Shown piece by piece: positions 11,305-22,589 of a stretch of DNA of 64,000 nucleotides. Below the pieces are notes generated by a model that saw only the letters and a program-made list of their open reading frames with translations, searched no databases and was not told where the DNA came from. Position numbers and translations under genes: made by a program. The stretch spans positions 1,116,001 through 1,180,000 of the forward strand of contig OX359201.1 of the NCBI GenBank assembly GCA_947172415.1. Direction: 5' to 3'. Within the stretch, counting starts at the first letter, position 1. Each line of letters starts with the position of its first letter. The stretch is from Chondrosia reniformis (Eukaryota > Porifera > Demospongiae > Chondrillida > Chondrillidae).

Positions 11305-13334
11305 ATGGTTGACCTATCAAGTTTTTGTGAATCACAACTAGAACAAATGACAGTTAAAAAGCTTGTAAGTTCGAGAAAAATTATATTTTTCGTTAGAAAG
11401 GGCAAAATGTGTAATTCTGTTGCTAGACCTTCCTCAACTAGCCTAATCCATGACTTGTTTATTTCCCTTTTGTCCAGTTGGTAGGACTGGGTAACCATGG
11501 AATGAAGAGGATGAGACACAATGTAGGAATGATGGTGCTGGACTCGATGGCCGCCAAGCTAGGCCTGCAATGGACAGTGGACAGGAGTTGCAAAGCCTTT
11601 GTTATAAACACTGCCATAAACAATGGCGGAAGTCTACTCTTGTTAAAACCACGCGTATTTATGAACGAAAACGGAAAGAGTATAGCAAAGACTGGTACGA
11701 CTTTATATGAGGAAAATTGAAGTTGATAGTTGACCATAGTCCCTGACAAATTGTTTAGTTTACAGTTTATGGGGTACATTGTATTCTACATGAATAATCT
11801 AAACTCACAATTTCACTACATACGTGGCTGTCAAACATTTAAGGGAAACAAAAAGATTGAAATACCTAAGACTTACGAAACTTGGGACAAGCTTATGTTC
11901 ATAAGAGTTTAAAAGTTTCTTATTTCATGTTATTTGAATACTATACAAGAAAGGAAGATATATTTTGAGTTTTCCTTATTAAGTATCTTTATGCAATAGC
12001 TTTGCCCAGTTGACAAGGTGGCATTAAAATGTATGTAGATCAAGTGATATTTGTAGAGATTAATCGCAGGGCTGGTGTATTAGTGTATAGGATGGTTTGA
12101 CCACCTTACGTATATATACCTTTTGGTTGATTGTTTCTTTAAAAGTTCAAAAAAAGGACACAGTCAACAGTAACATTATTAGAAGTTATAGTTCTATACA
12201 ATGATCCAGAGACTTGTGATTCAAAATATTATAAATATAAATCAGTTTATGACTATATACTACTGTTACATCTGCCATTTTGTCATATACCTAAATCAAG
12301 CCTGAAGTGATGGCCTTGCTACTCAGTATGACTTTAAGTACATACATCTGACACAATCTAACTGTTAATGTATTATGATGGTGAAAATAGGTAGAATAAC
12401 GTTTAGTGAATTGTCTGTATTCACTGACAAAACCTATAAAAGTATTCTTAAGTGTGTATGATACTTAATAGTTATTACCCTCTCCTCTCCTCAGCCTCTC
12501 AGTACGAGGTTAAGCCAGAAGACATTTTATTGGTTCACGACTGCTTGGAATTAAAAGTTGGAAAGTGTGCCATTAAAAATGGAGGTAGCCCAAAGTAAGG
12601 CCTACTAATACCATGATATTTCCTGATGACTGACCTCTTGACCTTTTGTGTTTTATCTTGTATTAGAGGTCACAATGGAGTGAGATCATGTATGGTACAT
12701 CTAAAATCAAGTGTGAGTATATAGTGGTATTGTGGTATTTGGTGTGGATTAAACCTTTGAGTGATTGTAATGTTTCTATATATCCCTATATATTCTTACA
12801 TGGAGGGTACTAAAATTTAGCACAGCCTTGCAAATTTTACACATTAAAGCTCTCTTAAATCATAATGCAATGACAATAGATATAGAAGTGCACTTTTCAA
12901 TGGCCTATATAGCAAGTCCTGATCTTGACCTCATCATCATTCACATGACAGTCTTTGGCCACTCACTTGCACTTGACTAACTGCTCTTTCAGTTCCTTGA
13001 ATACAACAAGATCACTTTACGTAGATTTTTACAATGTGATTTGATTTGTCATGTCTGTTGTATCTTTCTTCCTCATTTGTAAGTATATAAGCTATATTTC
13101 AATGCTTTAAGTCTCATAACTTACTTTATATAGGCAATGCCCAGGCTGAGAGTGGGAATAGGCAGACCAATTGACAAGACTCAAGTGGTGGACTACGTCT
13201 TACAAGACTTTTCCAGCATTGAGTTACCACTGATGGAAGCAACTATTGAATCTTGCACTGAACTTCTGTTAATGAAATATGCACCTAACCTAATTGGAAC
13301 TTTATTAAGTGAAGTCACAAGGAGTGATCCTTGA
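11305..13334 (+). CDS. PTRH1: peptidyl-tRNA hydrolase (PTRH1 type)
   Basis: Role: cleaves the ester bond of peptidyl-tRNAs that drop off ribosomes, recycling tRNA. Seen: five exons in phase, 11305-11364, 11478-11694, 12495-12594, 12667-12712 and 13134-13334, giving 207 aa (human PTRH1 214). Family motifs in order: GLGNHGMKRMRHNVG with Asn26 and catalytic His34 (bacterial N10/H20), FMNENGKS with Asn83 (N68), LLVHDCLE with Asp108 (D93), GHNGVRS with Asn129 (N114), and MPRLRVGIGRP. Odd: the usual GLGNPG has His in place of Pro, and HDELD is HDCLE. Start: the upstream in-frame ATG at 11305 is used; an internal ATG at 11347 would also leave the domain whole. Confidence 0.94.
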
Positions 13335-13659
13335 GAAGCTTGTGTATTAAATGAATTATTATTTGCACCCCCGACCACTATATTGGGTTAATGATTATCT
13401 GTGAATATACCATGTAGTTAAATACGTATATATTTCCTGTAAAAACATGGCTGCCACCTACGCATATATGAATATTCATAATTATAGATTCTAAACATGT
13501 TTGTGAATGTATCTATTAGACTTATAATGGTTGTTTTCTACTCTCACGTACATGTAATAATATAATCAAACATAAATTTGTGTTCAATCTATATACCAAT
13601 TTGAATAAGACAAGAGCCAAAGCTGGACAATTGACTCTTACTGTTGTTAATTATTAATT

Positions 13660-13935
13660 TTCAGTCTGTAATAGTAAAGCTCCACTTTCCTAGTTGGTGG
13701 ATATAGCTGTAGATTTTGATTGAGCAAAATTCATTATAGTTTCTTCCTAAACCAATGGTTGGTCTGGATTATCACAACATGTAGAACCAGAGATACAAGA
13801 GACACCAGAACTGTCTCACAGATGATCAGGATAGACTACATAATTAACACTTGAATCAAATTTAACTGTGTCACAATTATTAGCCCACTAGCACATCAGC
13901 ACTTCCTATAATTGTTGAGCAAGGACACTTCAATA
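13660..13935 (-). pseudogene. relic of the collectin-like head exon
   Basis: Seen: on the minus strand this stretch follows the 3' third of the head exon of the array genes in order: the [13 protein letters not shown] equivalent, the Cys-Val-Ser block, the gtgtcac block (YYCDTG region) and the Ser-rich/CPC segment, up to 'gagcaaggacact'. It carries frame-breaking gaps and stops and no upstream exons. It is the leftmost trace of the family, 326 bp after PTRH1. It may mark the original edge of the array. Confidence 0.75.
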
Positions 13936-14182
13936 TGGCACCCCAGAGGAGGAAAATAAGGAATTTTGAATTTGGGATATTTACGTATACACATGCACTA
14001 TATTTATTTCTGTTTAATAACCACTTTGCAAACGTTGCAATTGTATACATATATATTAAGCATTGAAATATATTTGGACATTTTGGAAAAAGATATTTCT
14101 GCATACATAAAATATAAAGTATAATTAGTTATTAATCAAACACATATGAGTAATGCATGTTAACATGCACATCCTTTGTTGG

Positions 14183-15263
14183 TTATATTTCAGTCTGAAT
14201 GTAAAGCTCCACATTCCTAGTTGCAATAGCTTCATCCCCTTGATCAGCACACCAGCGAACCTCTATATTATCAGTAGATGGAGTTGTTAGTTTCTTCCTA
14301 AACCAAGGTTGGTCTGGATTATCACAGCATGTAGAACCAGAGACACAAGAGACACCAGAACTGTCCCACAGACGATCAGGATAGACTATTGGTTCCCAGT
14401 TAGTGTTTGGATTTCCAGTGTCACAATAATAGTCTCCTCCAACAAAACATGGTGGACTGGCACCTCCTGATACACAAGGGCAAGTGCAACGTGGGCAATC
14501 AGCATTTTCTGAACTCGTCTTTAGCCCTGCTGCATATGACCAAATATGTTGCCGTGGTGATCCTTGGGTAATTGAAATGCCATCCATATAAGGTCCATCA
14601 ATTGTTTGAGGTGGAGCAGCATAAAGTCCAAATGCATCTGGACTAAACCACTGGTAAGCTTCAATCATTCCACACACTTTCTTAACCTTCTTTCCAAGGC
14701 TATCAAAGTACACTGAACTGCACCCCTCTATAACAGATCTAGATCTCCTGCAATACTTTGTGCCGTTGTAATTAAAATTGCTTAGATTTGAAGGACATTC
14801 GTCTCCTTTATCCAAATCAAAGGACCCAATTCTCATCCATGTTCCATCTCCACAATGAGGATGTCCTCTAATGTAACAGAATTCATTGATAGAGGATCCA
14901 TTTCTGCTCTCTATCCAATACCATCCATCAGGACTGTCTGGATTGTTCAATGCTATCTCTTCACAGCTAAATGCAGGATAATCTGGAAATCTTCCATGAC
15001 ATGTACAAGGGAGAGCTGCACAGTATAATAGATTTGACATGATGCATTGCTTGATGCAATGATTATAAAACTACTATTATATATATATGTAGCAATTTGT
15101 TATATACGTATGTGAATATATTACCTCTTGGTCCTCGATTTCCATTTGGATCTGCATGCACAGCTGGATCTTCTCTTCCCTGTGGTACAGGAGGTACAAT
15201 ATGGCTGTACACTTGATATAGCTGAGAGACTAGGAGAAACAGGATTACTCCAAAGAAAGTCAT
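14183..15263 (-). CDS. stalk-less collectin-like secreted protein, copy A
   Basis: Seen: two exons in phase, 15125-15263 and 14183-15015 (323 aa). Exon 1 gives a signal peptide ([20 protein letters not shown]), then a Pro-rich linker and NGNRGPRG, all that is left of the collagen stalk found in copies C-K. Exon 2 follows at once with [21 protein letters not shown] and the Cys-rich head. The collagen exon 2 and the neck are absent. The head has the family blocks [69 protein letters not shown] and QPWFRKK, ending YIQTEI. Loop sequence is unique (GLYAAPPQ; KTSSENADCPRCTCPC). A TATAAAAGG lies at 15314-15322. Secretion is inferred; without a stalk it should not trimerise through collagen. Confidence 0.85.
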
Positions 15264-15313
15264 TATTGATATAGCTTTAGATTCTCTGAAATGAAAAGTG
15301 CATACAGCACAGT

Positions 15314-15322
15314 CCTTTTATA
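15314..15322 (-). promoter_or_regulatory. TATA box of copy A
   Basis: Seen: TATAAAAGG on the minus strand, 51-59 bases upstream of the copy A ATG; the same element at the same spacing precedes copy B. Confidence 0.6.
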
Positions 15323-15520
15323 GTTGAGGCTGACTCACAGAGAAGTCCCATCTGACATGACCAGAACATGATATAATAGTTTCACTGTGGATGGTAATTT
15401 AAAATATATAGTGGGTTACAGGGTTCCTATATATAGCTAGACATAGAGCTACTAAGGTCATAAGAGGCCTAGGGGATTGAAAACATATACATGTGATAAT
15501 TTTAAATCATGATAGATATA

Positions 15521-16150
15521 TAGGTTATTGAGCTTTCCTTAGCAGCATGAAACAATTTATTTTAGGACATTTTGGTCCTAGACCTTCATCAGCAGAATAG
15601 ATAATACAATTTAAGCTACAGAACTAATCAAGAGAACTGATAGGTATACATGTACGTATATATAGGAGAGACAGGAAGGAGTCGTGAGAAGAGGAGCTTG
15701 GAATACAAGTTGGCAATGAAAATAGGGGACAAGAACAATGGAATTGCAGTCCATGCATGGAGTTCCCAACATATGGTCAACTGGGAGGCTGCCAAGGTAA
15801 AGTATGTGGAAAGACACCTTTGGAGGAGGAAGACCTTGGAAGCAATTCATATCTTTAGAAGTCCCCAAACCTCCAACCTGGACAATGGAGTGTCATTAGA
15901 CAAGATCTGGCTCCCCTACATTGCACCACCAAACCATCCACAACAAATTAATAACAATTTTATTTCATATTGTACTATTTTTAGTAACATTTTGCAATAA
16001 CTCATGACATCACAGTTTTCTCCACTTGTCAGTACTCTTGATTAGTTCTGGAACTCCAATTGTATTATTCAGCTGATGAAGGTCTATGCTACGTTGCTTG
16101 TATGACAGATAGGTTATAGAGCTTTCCGTAGCAGCATGAAACAATTAGGA
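15521..16150 (+). mobile_element. Penelope-like element fragment with GIY-YIG domain
   Basis: Seen: plus-strand frame 15650-16000 encodes YIGETGRSREKRSLEYK, then NGIAVHAWSSQH, then LEAIHIFRSPQTSNLDNG. This is the GIY-YIG endonuclease layout (YIG, then Arg, then Glu) with the R-x-x-x-E-A and L-D-x-G tail typical of retroelement GIY-YIG domains. It is flanked by imperfect direct repeats ('gagctttccttagcagcatg' at about 15530; the same with one change at about 16118), each near a CTGATGAAGG or its complement. Known: Penelope-like elements combine a reverse transcriptase with a GIY-YIG endonuclease and have terminal repeats. The RT is missing here; a dead, shortened copy. Confidence 0.7.
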
Positions 16151-16494
16151 TGTTTTGAACCTTTATGCAATCAATGCATGTAAATCACAATTTAAACCTA
16201 TAAATGTTTAAGTTTTATGTGTTCATTAACTAGGATATACCATTAACAGCTCCAGGTTATACCAGTCAACAAGTACAATCATACAAATCGCCTGGGTAGC
16301 CATTTTGAAATCATTATTATACTCTTTCCATTCCTGTGGATTTGTTATACTAACTGTATATATGTATTCTATATGCAACATGTTACTATGTAATTGATCA
16401 TGAAGTTAAATTTCTTCTAGTAATCCATGGCCACAAGAATAGTATACATATAGCTATATAAAAAGGGGCTCATCAGGTAATTGATTGCACTATT

Positions 16495-17430
16495 GAGTAA
16501 CCTGCAGCTGCTGATGACAAACCAAAGGATTAGCCAATAATTAAATGTGTTCACCATATAAAATACTACACAATCACTCAGAGTGAAATCATTATGTCTG
16601 GACTAGATTAACCTGACTTCCTTACTGAAATGAAATTTCAATAAATTTCTGTAATGAAATTTCAGTAAGGAAGTTGCACCTGATGAACCACTAATTAAAT
16701 GTGTCCACCATATATAACATACAATCACTCAGAATGAACATATTATCATGTCTGGGACATATATATTAACTGGAGCTTTGCTGCCCCTGCACAAGTCATT
16801 GAACTGATTTTCCGGCTGAAATGGAACTCAGTTCAGTTACAATTGGGAAAGTCATCCCAATTTTTTCACTGCCCACATAAGGTTAACATCTTATATTGAA
16901 TAATGGTATTATGTAAAGTTACAATTTCAAGTTAAAAATCAATTGTAAGCATCATTAAAGACTACTATTATATGTTGAAATTACACTGAGTTACACACAT
17001 AGATAGTATGTAATAATATAATAAAATACATACGTATAATAACATATGAATACACTAATCTATAGCAACATAGTACAATAGATCAAATGACACATATAAC
17101 CCACATATAGTAATAATAAAGTATAATGCATAGAATTAGCTAGCTACAAAAGAATCTTGAGCATATGTTGCTTAAAATCAATTTTTAAGCTTGAAAGTTG
17201 TAAACAGTTTGTATGACATCATTTTTTTGACACAGGATGTTAACGTGGGCGGTGAAAATACATTTTGTAAGCTTCCACCCCCCTTGCACAATACTGACTT
17301 CCTCATTGAAATGAAACTCTCATTTCAGTTAGGAAGTGAGTGAATTCTATAATCATGTCCCAGACATGACTGGGTGAACACATGTACATTTAATTAGTGA
17401 GTTCATCATCAACAGCTGCAAGTTAATAAG
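16495..17430. mobile_element. composite element with terminal inverted repeats
   Basis: Seen: the left end ('cagctgctgatga', later 'aattaaatgtgttcacc') and the right end (complement of 'ggtgaacacatgtac' and 'catcatcaacagctgca') are inverted copies about 60 bp long. Two internal foldbacks of the same type, 'acttccttactgaaat' with its complement (16611-16673) and a shorter one (17292-17340), lie inside. No transposase frame is seen. It looks like a MITE or a nested pair of MITEs. Confidence 0.5.
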
Positions 17431-17918
17431 TACCATCAACTACCTATATATAGTTTGAAATAGTGAGATATAGAAATATATAAAGTGAGCAACTTTTGAA
17501 ATATATGTATGTATACTGTATATTTTTATTATTATTATTCGTGTGGACTACTAGAAGATTAATTGTTTCACTTAAAATTCTTTAAAGTACATATACCTGA
17601 ATAATAAATATACCAGGGTCCTGATATAGGAATGGACAATTCTTTCAAATACATACGTATACGAGGGCCTGCATGCTGCTAGCACTGTTCAAGATTCCAT
17701 GAGAGGCTTGCACCATAATGTATGTCAATCTGTATGCAGCATGTATGTATTTTGTCAATCGAAAGCACTCATATAATTTGCAGAAAACACAGTTTATGAG
17801 TCTATCTATGAGGTACAGGATGAAAGAAGTTGACATACAATCTACAGGTACATGTAAACAATGTAGTTCTAGAAAGTTGTTATGAGGTGAGAAGGTAAAG
17901 AAGAAATGCCTCTCTGCT

Positions 17919-18290
17919 TTAACCACACTCTACAAAATTAGAGGCTTTTTGCCACCAAAATTGAAGACACTTCTGTATCAGTCAATGGTGCAGCCCCACA
18001 TTGACTACTGTTTGTGGGTGTCTGGGCAGAATGCTGCAAGTATGATGACATCAAGTTGGATAGGATCCAAAAGAGGGGGATATAGGCTGATTTTAAATGA
18101 ATCCTGGAATTGCCCAATTGTCAAAATGAGGTCTAGGTTGGGAGGGATGTCGCTAAGTAACAGAAGAAGGATGTTTAGAGCTATCTGTACAAGACGGTAT
18201 ATAGGAGAGGCACTTGTCCAGAGTGACCAACCTACTCAAAACACAAAAGGATTTAGGTCTGCATGGCACCAGAAGAGAAGATGATATATA
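17919..18290 (+). mobile_element. non-LTR (LINE) reverse transcriptase 3' fragment
   Basis: Seen: translated text FLPPKLKTLLYQSMVQPHID, then YC, then NESWNCPIVKMRSRLGGMSL, then NRRRMFRAI. Known: 'L-Y-x-S-x-V-x-P-H-x-D-Y-C' and the 'LGW-x-x-L-x-x-R-R' block lie C-terminal to the RT core in many LINEs. The expected W/G spacing after DYC is disturbed, so a frameshift is likely. A dead copy ending at the copy B arm. Confidence 0.7.
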
Positions 18291-18593
18291 CAATGTATCT
18301 ACCTACTCCTAAATCTAAGTGGATGACCATTTTATCTGCATGTATGTATGTGTGTGTGTGTCAAGTCCCCCAGTTATACCAGCCTTTGGCTAAGGGGTTT
18401 TCATACATGATTTATAATTGTCACTTTATTATATGGTTTCAATCTCCTCTTATGACATTAGTAGCTCTATGTCTAGCTATATATAGGAACCCTGTAACCC
18501 ACAACTATATATTTTAAATTATCATCCACAGTGAAACTATTATATCATGTTCTGATCATGTCTGATGGGACTTCTCTGTGAGTCAGCCCCAAC

Positions 18594-18602
18594 TATAAAA
18601 GG
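18594..18602 (+). promoter_or_regulatory. TATA box of copy B
   Basis: Seen: TATAAAAGG, 51-59 bases before the copy B ATG (18653), matching copy A. Confidence 0.6.
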
Positions 18603-18652
18603 ACTGTGCTGTATGCACTTTTCATTTCAGAGAATCTAAAGCTATATCAATA

Positions 18653-19721
18653 ATGACTTTCTTTGGAGTAATCCTGTTTCTCCTAGTCTCTCAGCTATAT
18701 CAATGGTACAGCCATATTGTACCTCCTGTACCACAGGGAAGAGAAAATCCAGCTGTGCATGCAGATCCAAATGGAAATCGAGGACCAAGGACATACGTAT
18801 ATATATAACAAATTGCTACATATATAATAGTAGTTATATAATCATTGCATCAAGCAATGCATCATGTCAAATCTATTATACTGTGCAGCTCTCCCTTGTA
18901 CATGTCATGGAAGATTTCCGGATTATCCTGCATTTAGCTGCGAAGAGATAGCATTGAACAATCCAGACAGTCCTGATGGATGGTATTGGATAGAGAGCAG
19001 AAATGGATCCTCTATCAATGAATTCTGTTACATTAGAGGACATCCTCATTGTGGGGATGGAACATGGATGAGAATTGGATCCTTTGATTTAAATAAAGGA
19101 GACGAATGTCCTTCAAATCTAAGCAATTTTACTTACAACGGCACTAAGTATTGTAGGAGATCTGTTGATGGAGGTTGCAGTTCAGTGTACTTTGATAGTC
19201 TTGGGAAGGAGGTTAAAGAGGTGTGTGGAATGATTGAAGCTTATCAATATGCAAGCACAGATACATTTGGACTTTATGCTGCTCCACCTCAAACAATTGA
19301 TGGACCTTATATGGATGGCATTTCAATTACCCAAGGATCACCACGGCAACACATTTGGACTTATGCTGCTGCAATACAAGGATATACAGGCATAATCCAT
19401 AAATCTAAGTGTCCTTGCTCCTCAACAGGAAGTACGGCTAGTCCACCAAGTTTTGTTGGAGGAGACTACTATTGTGACACTGGAAATCCTACTGCTACCT
19501 GGAGACGAATACTCTATCCTGATCGTCTGTGGGACAGTTCTGGTGTCTCTTGTGTCTCTGGTTCTACATGCTGTGACAATCCAGACCAACCTTGGTTTAG
19601 GAAGAAACTAACAACTCCTTCTACTGATAATATAGAGGTTCGCTGGTGTGCTGATCAGCCAAGATATGATGAAGCCACACCAACTAGGAAAGTGGAGCTT
19701 TACATTCAGACTGAAATATAA
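18653..19721 (+). CDS. stalk-less collectin-like protein, copy B (altered splice site)
   Basis: Seen: inverted copy of A. Exon 1 begins at 18653 ([20 protein letters not shown]). The donor GTAATA used by copy A has been deleted, and read-through from exon 1 meets a stop within a few codons. The head frame 18864-19721 is nevertheless fully open, with all cysteines kept and loops clearly different from A (YASTDTFGLYAAPP; AAAIQGYTGIIHKSKCPC). One rescue is visible: donor TAC|GTATAT after 18796 and acceptor CATCAAG before 18855 would give a 58-base intron and stay in frame (336 aa). Either this works, or B is a recent pseudogene; the divergent but unbroken head favours selection. Ends YIQTEI. Confidence 0.6.
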
Positions 19722-19916
19722 CCAATAATGGATGTGTTAACATTTAACATGCATTATTTATATGCATTATAAATACTGTCATCATTTGCATATACATATA
19801 TACATTCAGGAACACAATGTATGTCTTTTGAAATTCTTTATAATTATGCAAATATATATATATATTCAGCATAATGTTCATGCAGTAATATTGAATCAAG
19901 CATGATCATGAATTGG

Positions 19917-20045
19917 GATGAGGATACAAAAGTCTTAATTCTCTTCCTTCCTTTGCTCCATTGGACCAAACAGCTGTTTCTGGGAATTACAACCTTAATC
20001 AGTGACCCTGGGAATCGCTATCTCTTTCTTGACCTTTTTGTATCC
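19917..20045. repeat. dispersed repeat R2, copy 2
   Basis: Seen: matches 8450-8580 in order ('gaggatacaaaa', 'acagctgtttctggga', 'gaccctgggaatc'). It lies between copies B and C. The rest of the 19746-20190 gap is AT-rich without features. Confidence 0.5.
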
Positions 20046-20190
20046 TTGGTTCTCTATGCTAAATTAAATGTAGAAGTTATATATGGACAATTTTGGTGCT
20101 AAAAAGTTAATGCTTGCACTGGTCATGAAACAACTTAACAATTGTACATAACACAATCATTCCAAAAGTATAACGGTCTTCAAATACAGT

Positions 20191-21775
20191 TTAAATTTGT
20201 ACATAAACTTCCACCTGAGTAGTAGCTGCAGCTTCACCAGTTTTTGCACTATTACCACACCAGCGAACTTCTATATTATCAGTAGAAGGAGTTGTTAGTT
20301 TCTTCCTAAACCAAGGTTGGTCTGGATTATCACAACATGTAGAACCAGAGACACAAGAGACACCAGAACTGTCCCACAGACGATCAGGATAGACTACTGG
20401 TTCTGCATAAGGTTTCGTATTTCCTGAGTCACAATAGTAGTCTCCTCCCACAAAACTTGGCGGACTAGTATTACCATTTCCTCCTGATGAGCAAGGGCAT
20501 TTACATGTTATACAGTGACCACCTGTATTTTCATATGCTCCTACAGCGTAGGTCCAAATGTGTTGCCTTGGAAATCCTTGTGTGATTGAAATGCCATCCA
20601 TATAAGGGTCATCTATTGTTTGACCAGAACTGGCATGAAATGCATCTGGAGTGTTCCACTGGTAAGCTACAATCATTCCACACACTTCTTTAATCTCATT
20701 TCCAAGGCTATCAAAGTACACTGAACTGCAATTCACATCAACTGATTGTCTACAATACCATCTCTTGTTATAAGCAAACCTCTCAAGAGATGGAGGACAC
20801 TCTGCCAAGTGACGACCAGTATAAAAGTAGCCTATTCTCATCCAAGCTCCCTCTCCGCAATAATGATGTCCTTGAAGGTAGCAGTAGATCTTAAGAGTAG
20901 AGTTGTCTCTGGAGTTCCTTATCCAATACCATCCATTGTGGCTTTGTGGGTTATTCTTTACTATCTGATCACAGCTATCAGCTGGATAGTCGTAGGAGAG
21001 TCCAAGTTGAGTCTGTCCAATCTTCAGTTCAATCTGATCATCTATGTAGTCCTTAGATTGCTGTTGGAGTTGAGTGGTGATTCTGTTCTCAGTGTTTGTA
21101 TCCAGTATGGTAATACCAGGTGGTCCAAATTGTCCAGGAGGTCCAGATCTTCCAGGTGGTCCTGGCTGTCCAGATGGACCAGATGGTCCACTAGTACCAG
21201 GTAGACCAGGTGGACCTACAAGACAAGTAAATGTTTATCATAATATTAGGTATTAACTTATATGTATAGACCTAACAATAATTGTGCAATTTGTGTTCTT
21301 GGTTCTGTTTAAATAGGATATTTGTCAATATTAAATGTATGGTAAATGGTCAAAATCATACAAGAGTTAGTTAAATGCTGTGTATCTCCTCACCTGATGG
21401 TCCTGTATCTCCTCTTGGGCCAACAGGACCCTCTACTCCTTGTACACCTTGTAATCCCATATTACCTGTGTATACAGGAAGCTTTTATTTATGACTGAAT
21501 TATGGATAAATCTAGCATGTTTGTTTACTGATACCTCTTGGTCCTGGATTTCCCCTTGGACCCACTGGACCTTCCCCTCCCTGTGGACCTGGAGGACCAG
21601 CTGGCCCTTGTGCTCCAGGAGGTCCAGTGGGTCCATCACGTCCATCCCTTCCGGGTACTCCACGAAAAGTCAACTGAAACTCTGTAACATTATCAGCAGT
21701 AAAGTCAGCTACATCACTGTAGACTTGATATATCTGAGAGACAATGAGAAACAGGATTACTCCGAATAGAGCCAT
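20191..21775 (-). CDS. collectin-like secreted protein, copy C
   Basis: Seen: three exons, all joined at phase 1: 21535-21775 (signal peptide, NVTEF glycosylation-type site, 14 Gly-X-Y triplets), 21394-21465 (72 bp, 8 triplets including [10 protein letters not shown]), and 20191-21215 (12 triplets, neck, head); 445 aa. The stalk is 34 uninterrupted triplets. The neck ([20 protein letters not shown]) has helical spacing. The head starts [18 protein letters not shown], resembling the start of a fibrinogen-related domain, then passes through conserved blocks to QPWFRKK and RWC. C has the beta-type N-lobe ([29 protein letters not shown]), shared with H and K. Unique: YCDSGN instead of YCDTGN, extra Cys in loop 2 ([11 protein letters not shown]), end YVQI. 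Role in recognition or matrix is inference. Confidence 0.88.
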
Positions 21776-22589
21776 ATGTGTTTAAGACTGTACAGAACTA
21801 CTTAATATGTATATATAAATTGAATTGATGTGATATAAATGGGGAAGCTATTACACCAATTAGCACAGATCAACCTAGATATATCTATCTATAATGAACA
21901 CTGCCATAAATGTACATAATATAGTGCATGCATTAGTTTGTTTTGCACTGGTTTCATTTAATGTTGGCATAATAAGGTATACACAGCTTATTCATAATGC
22001 ACACTGCATGCTAAGTCCTCAGTTCATATCATCTCCTATTTTTAGGGCTGCCCCTATATATTGATTTCATAACGCAATTTATGTATGGCTTCATGTTACA
22101 GTTCATACGCAACTATTATAACACTTATTTTATACGTCGATATATGTATAGGAGTTCATATATACGCAACTATTGTAACACTTAATTTATACGTCAGTAC
22201 ATCGTTTTTGCAAATGGCGGCGTTCAGGAAGCTTTAATTAACGAAGCTTTTCTGTCGCTATTTATAATGTTCAGGACACTTAAGCGTCCTCAATCGTTAG
22301 GATTAAGAATAGTATATCAAAGCCCAACGATGCGGCCAAGTAGTTCGAGTTAATTCGGGAGGCGGTAGCCCCACGAGTTTTTAAACTCGAAATACTTGTC
22401 TAATTATTTTTCATTCGTTTTTTAATTATTAATTATTTGCATGTTAGTATAGTATATAAATATAGCACTAGCCTTTGGAATGCAATTCCTATATTTTCTA
22501 TGTATTCATTGTACCATATTGCACTTGCGTTTTTACTCGAGCAATTGCGGTAGGTTGTACTACGTACTGGCCGACTGTATACACTTAGC
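21776..22589. promoter_or_regulatory. divergent intergenic region, copy C / PNPLA gene
   Basis: Seen: copy C (-) and the PNPLA6/7 homolog (+) start 814 bp apart. A stretch near 22320-22410 ('gccccacgagttt', 'actcgaaatacttg') has a weaker relative near 31345-31395 ('gccccatgagttt', 'actcaaaatatttg'), so a dispersed repeat flanks the PNPLA fragment on both sides. No other gene is seen; promoters are presumed here but no clear TATA was assigned. Confidence 0.35.

Larger units (their letters stand above)
14163..15485 (-). repeat. inverted duplication, left arm (copy A)
   Basis: Seen: the whole copy A gene plus about 220 bp upstream (through 'tagctatatataggaaccct' read on the minus strand) matches 18438-19745 in opposite orientation. 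Similarity ends near 15485, where the spacer full of transposon fragments begins. Confidence 0.85.
18438..19745 (+). repeat. inverted duplication, right arm (copy B)
   Basis: Seen: mirror of 14163-15485, including the upstream TATA region and the 3' flank. The arms differ by scattered substitutions, by head-loop changes, and by a loss of roughly 13 bases at the exon 1 donor. Confidence 0.85.

Noticed and set aside
13880-14104. Minus-strand open frame of 74 codons
   Set aside because: Overlaps the relic head exon and AT-rich flank; no recognisable protein.
16070-16110. Active hammerhead ribozyme at the GIY-YIG fragment
   Set aside because: CTGATGAAGG is present, but the GAAAC half is not found at the right distance in this copy.
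14183-21775. Fibrillar or basement-membrane collagen genes
   Set aside because: Stalks have only 34 triplets with no fibrillar COLFI or C4 domain motifs; the Cys-rich head does not match them.
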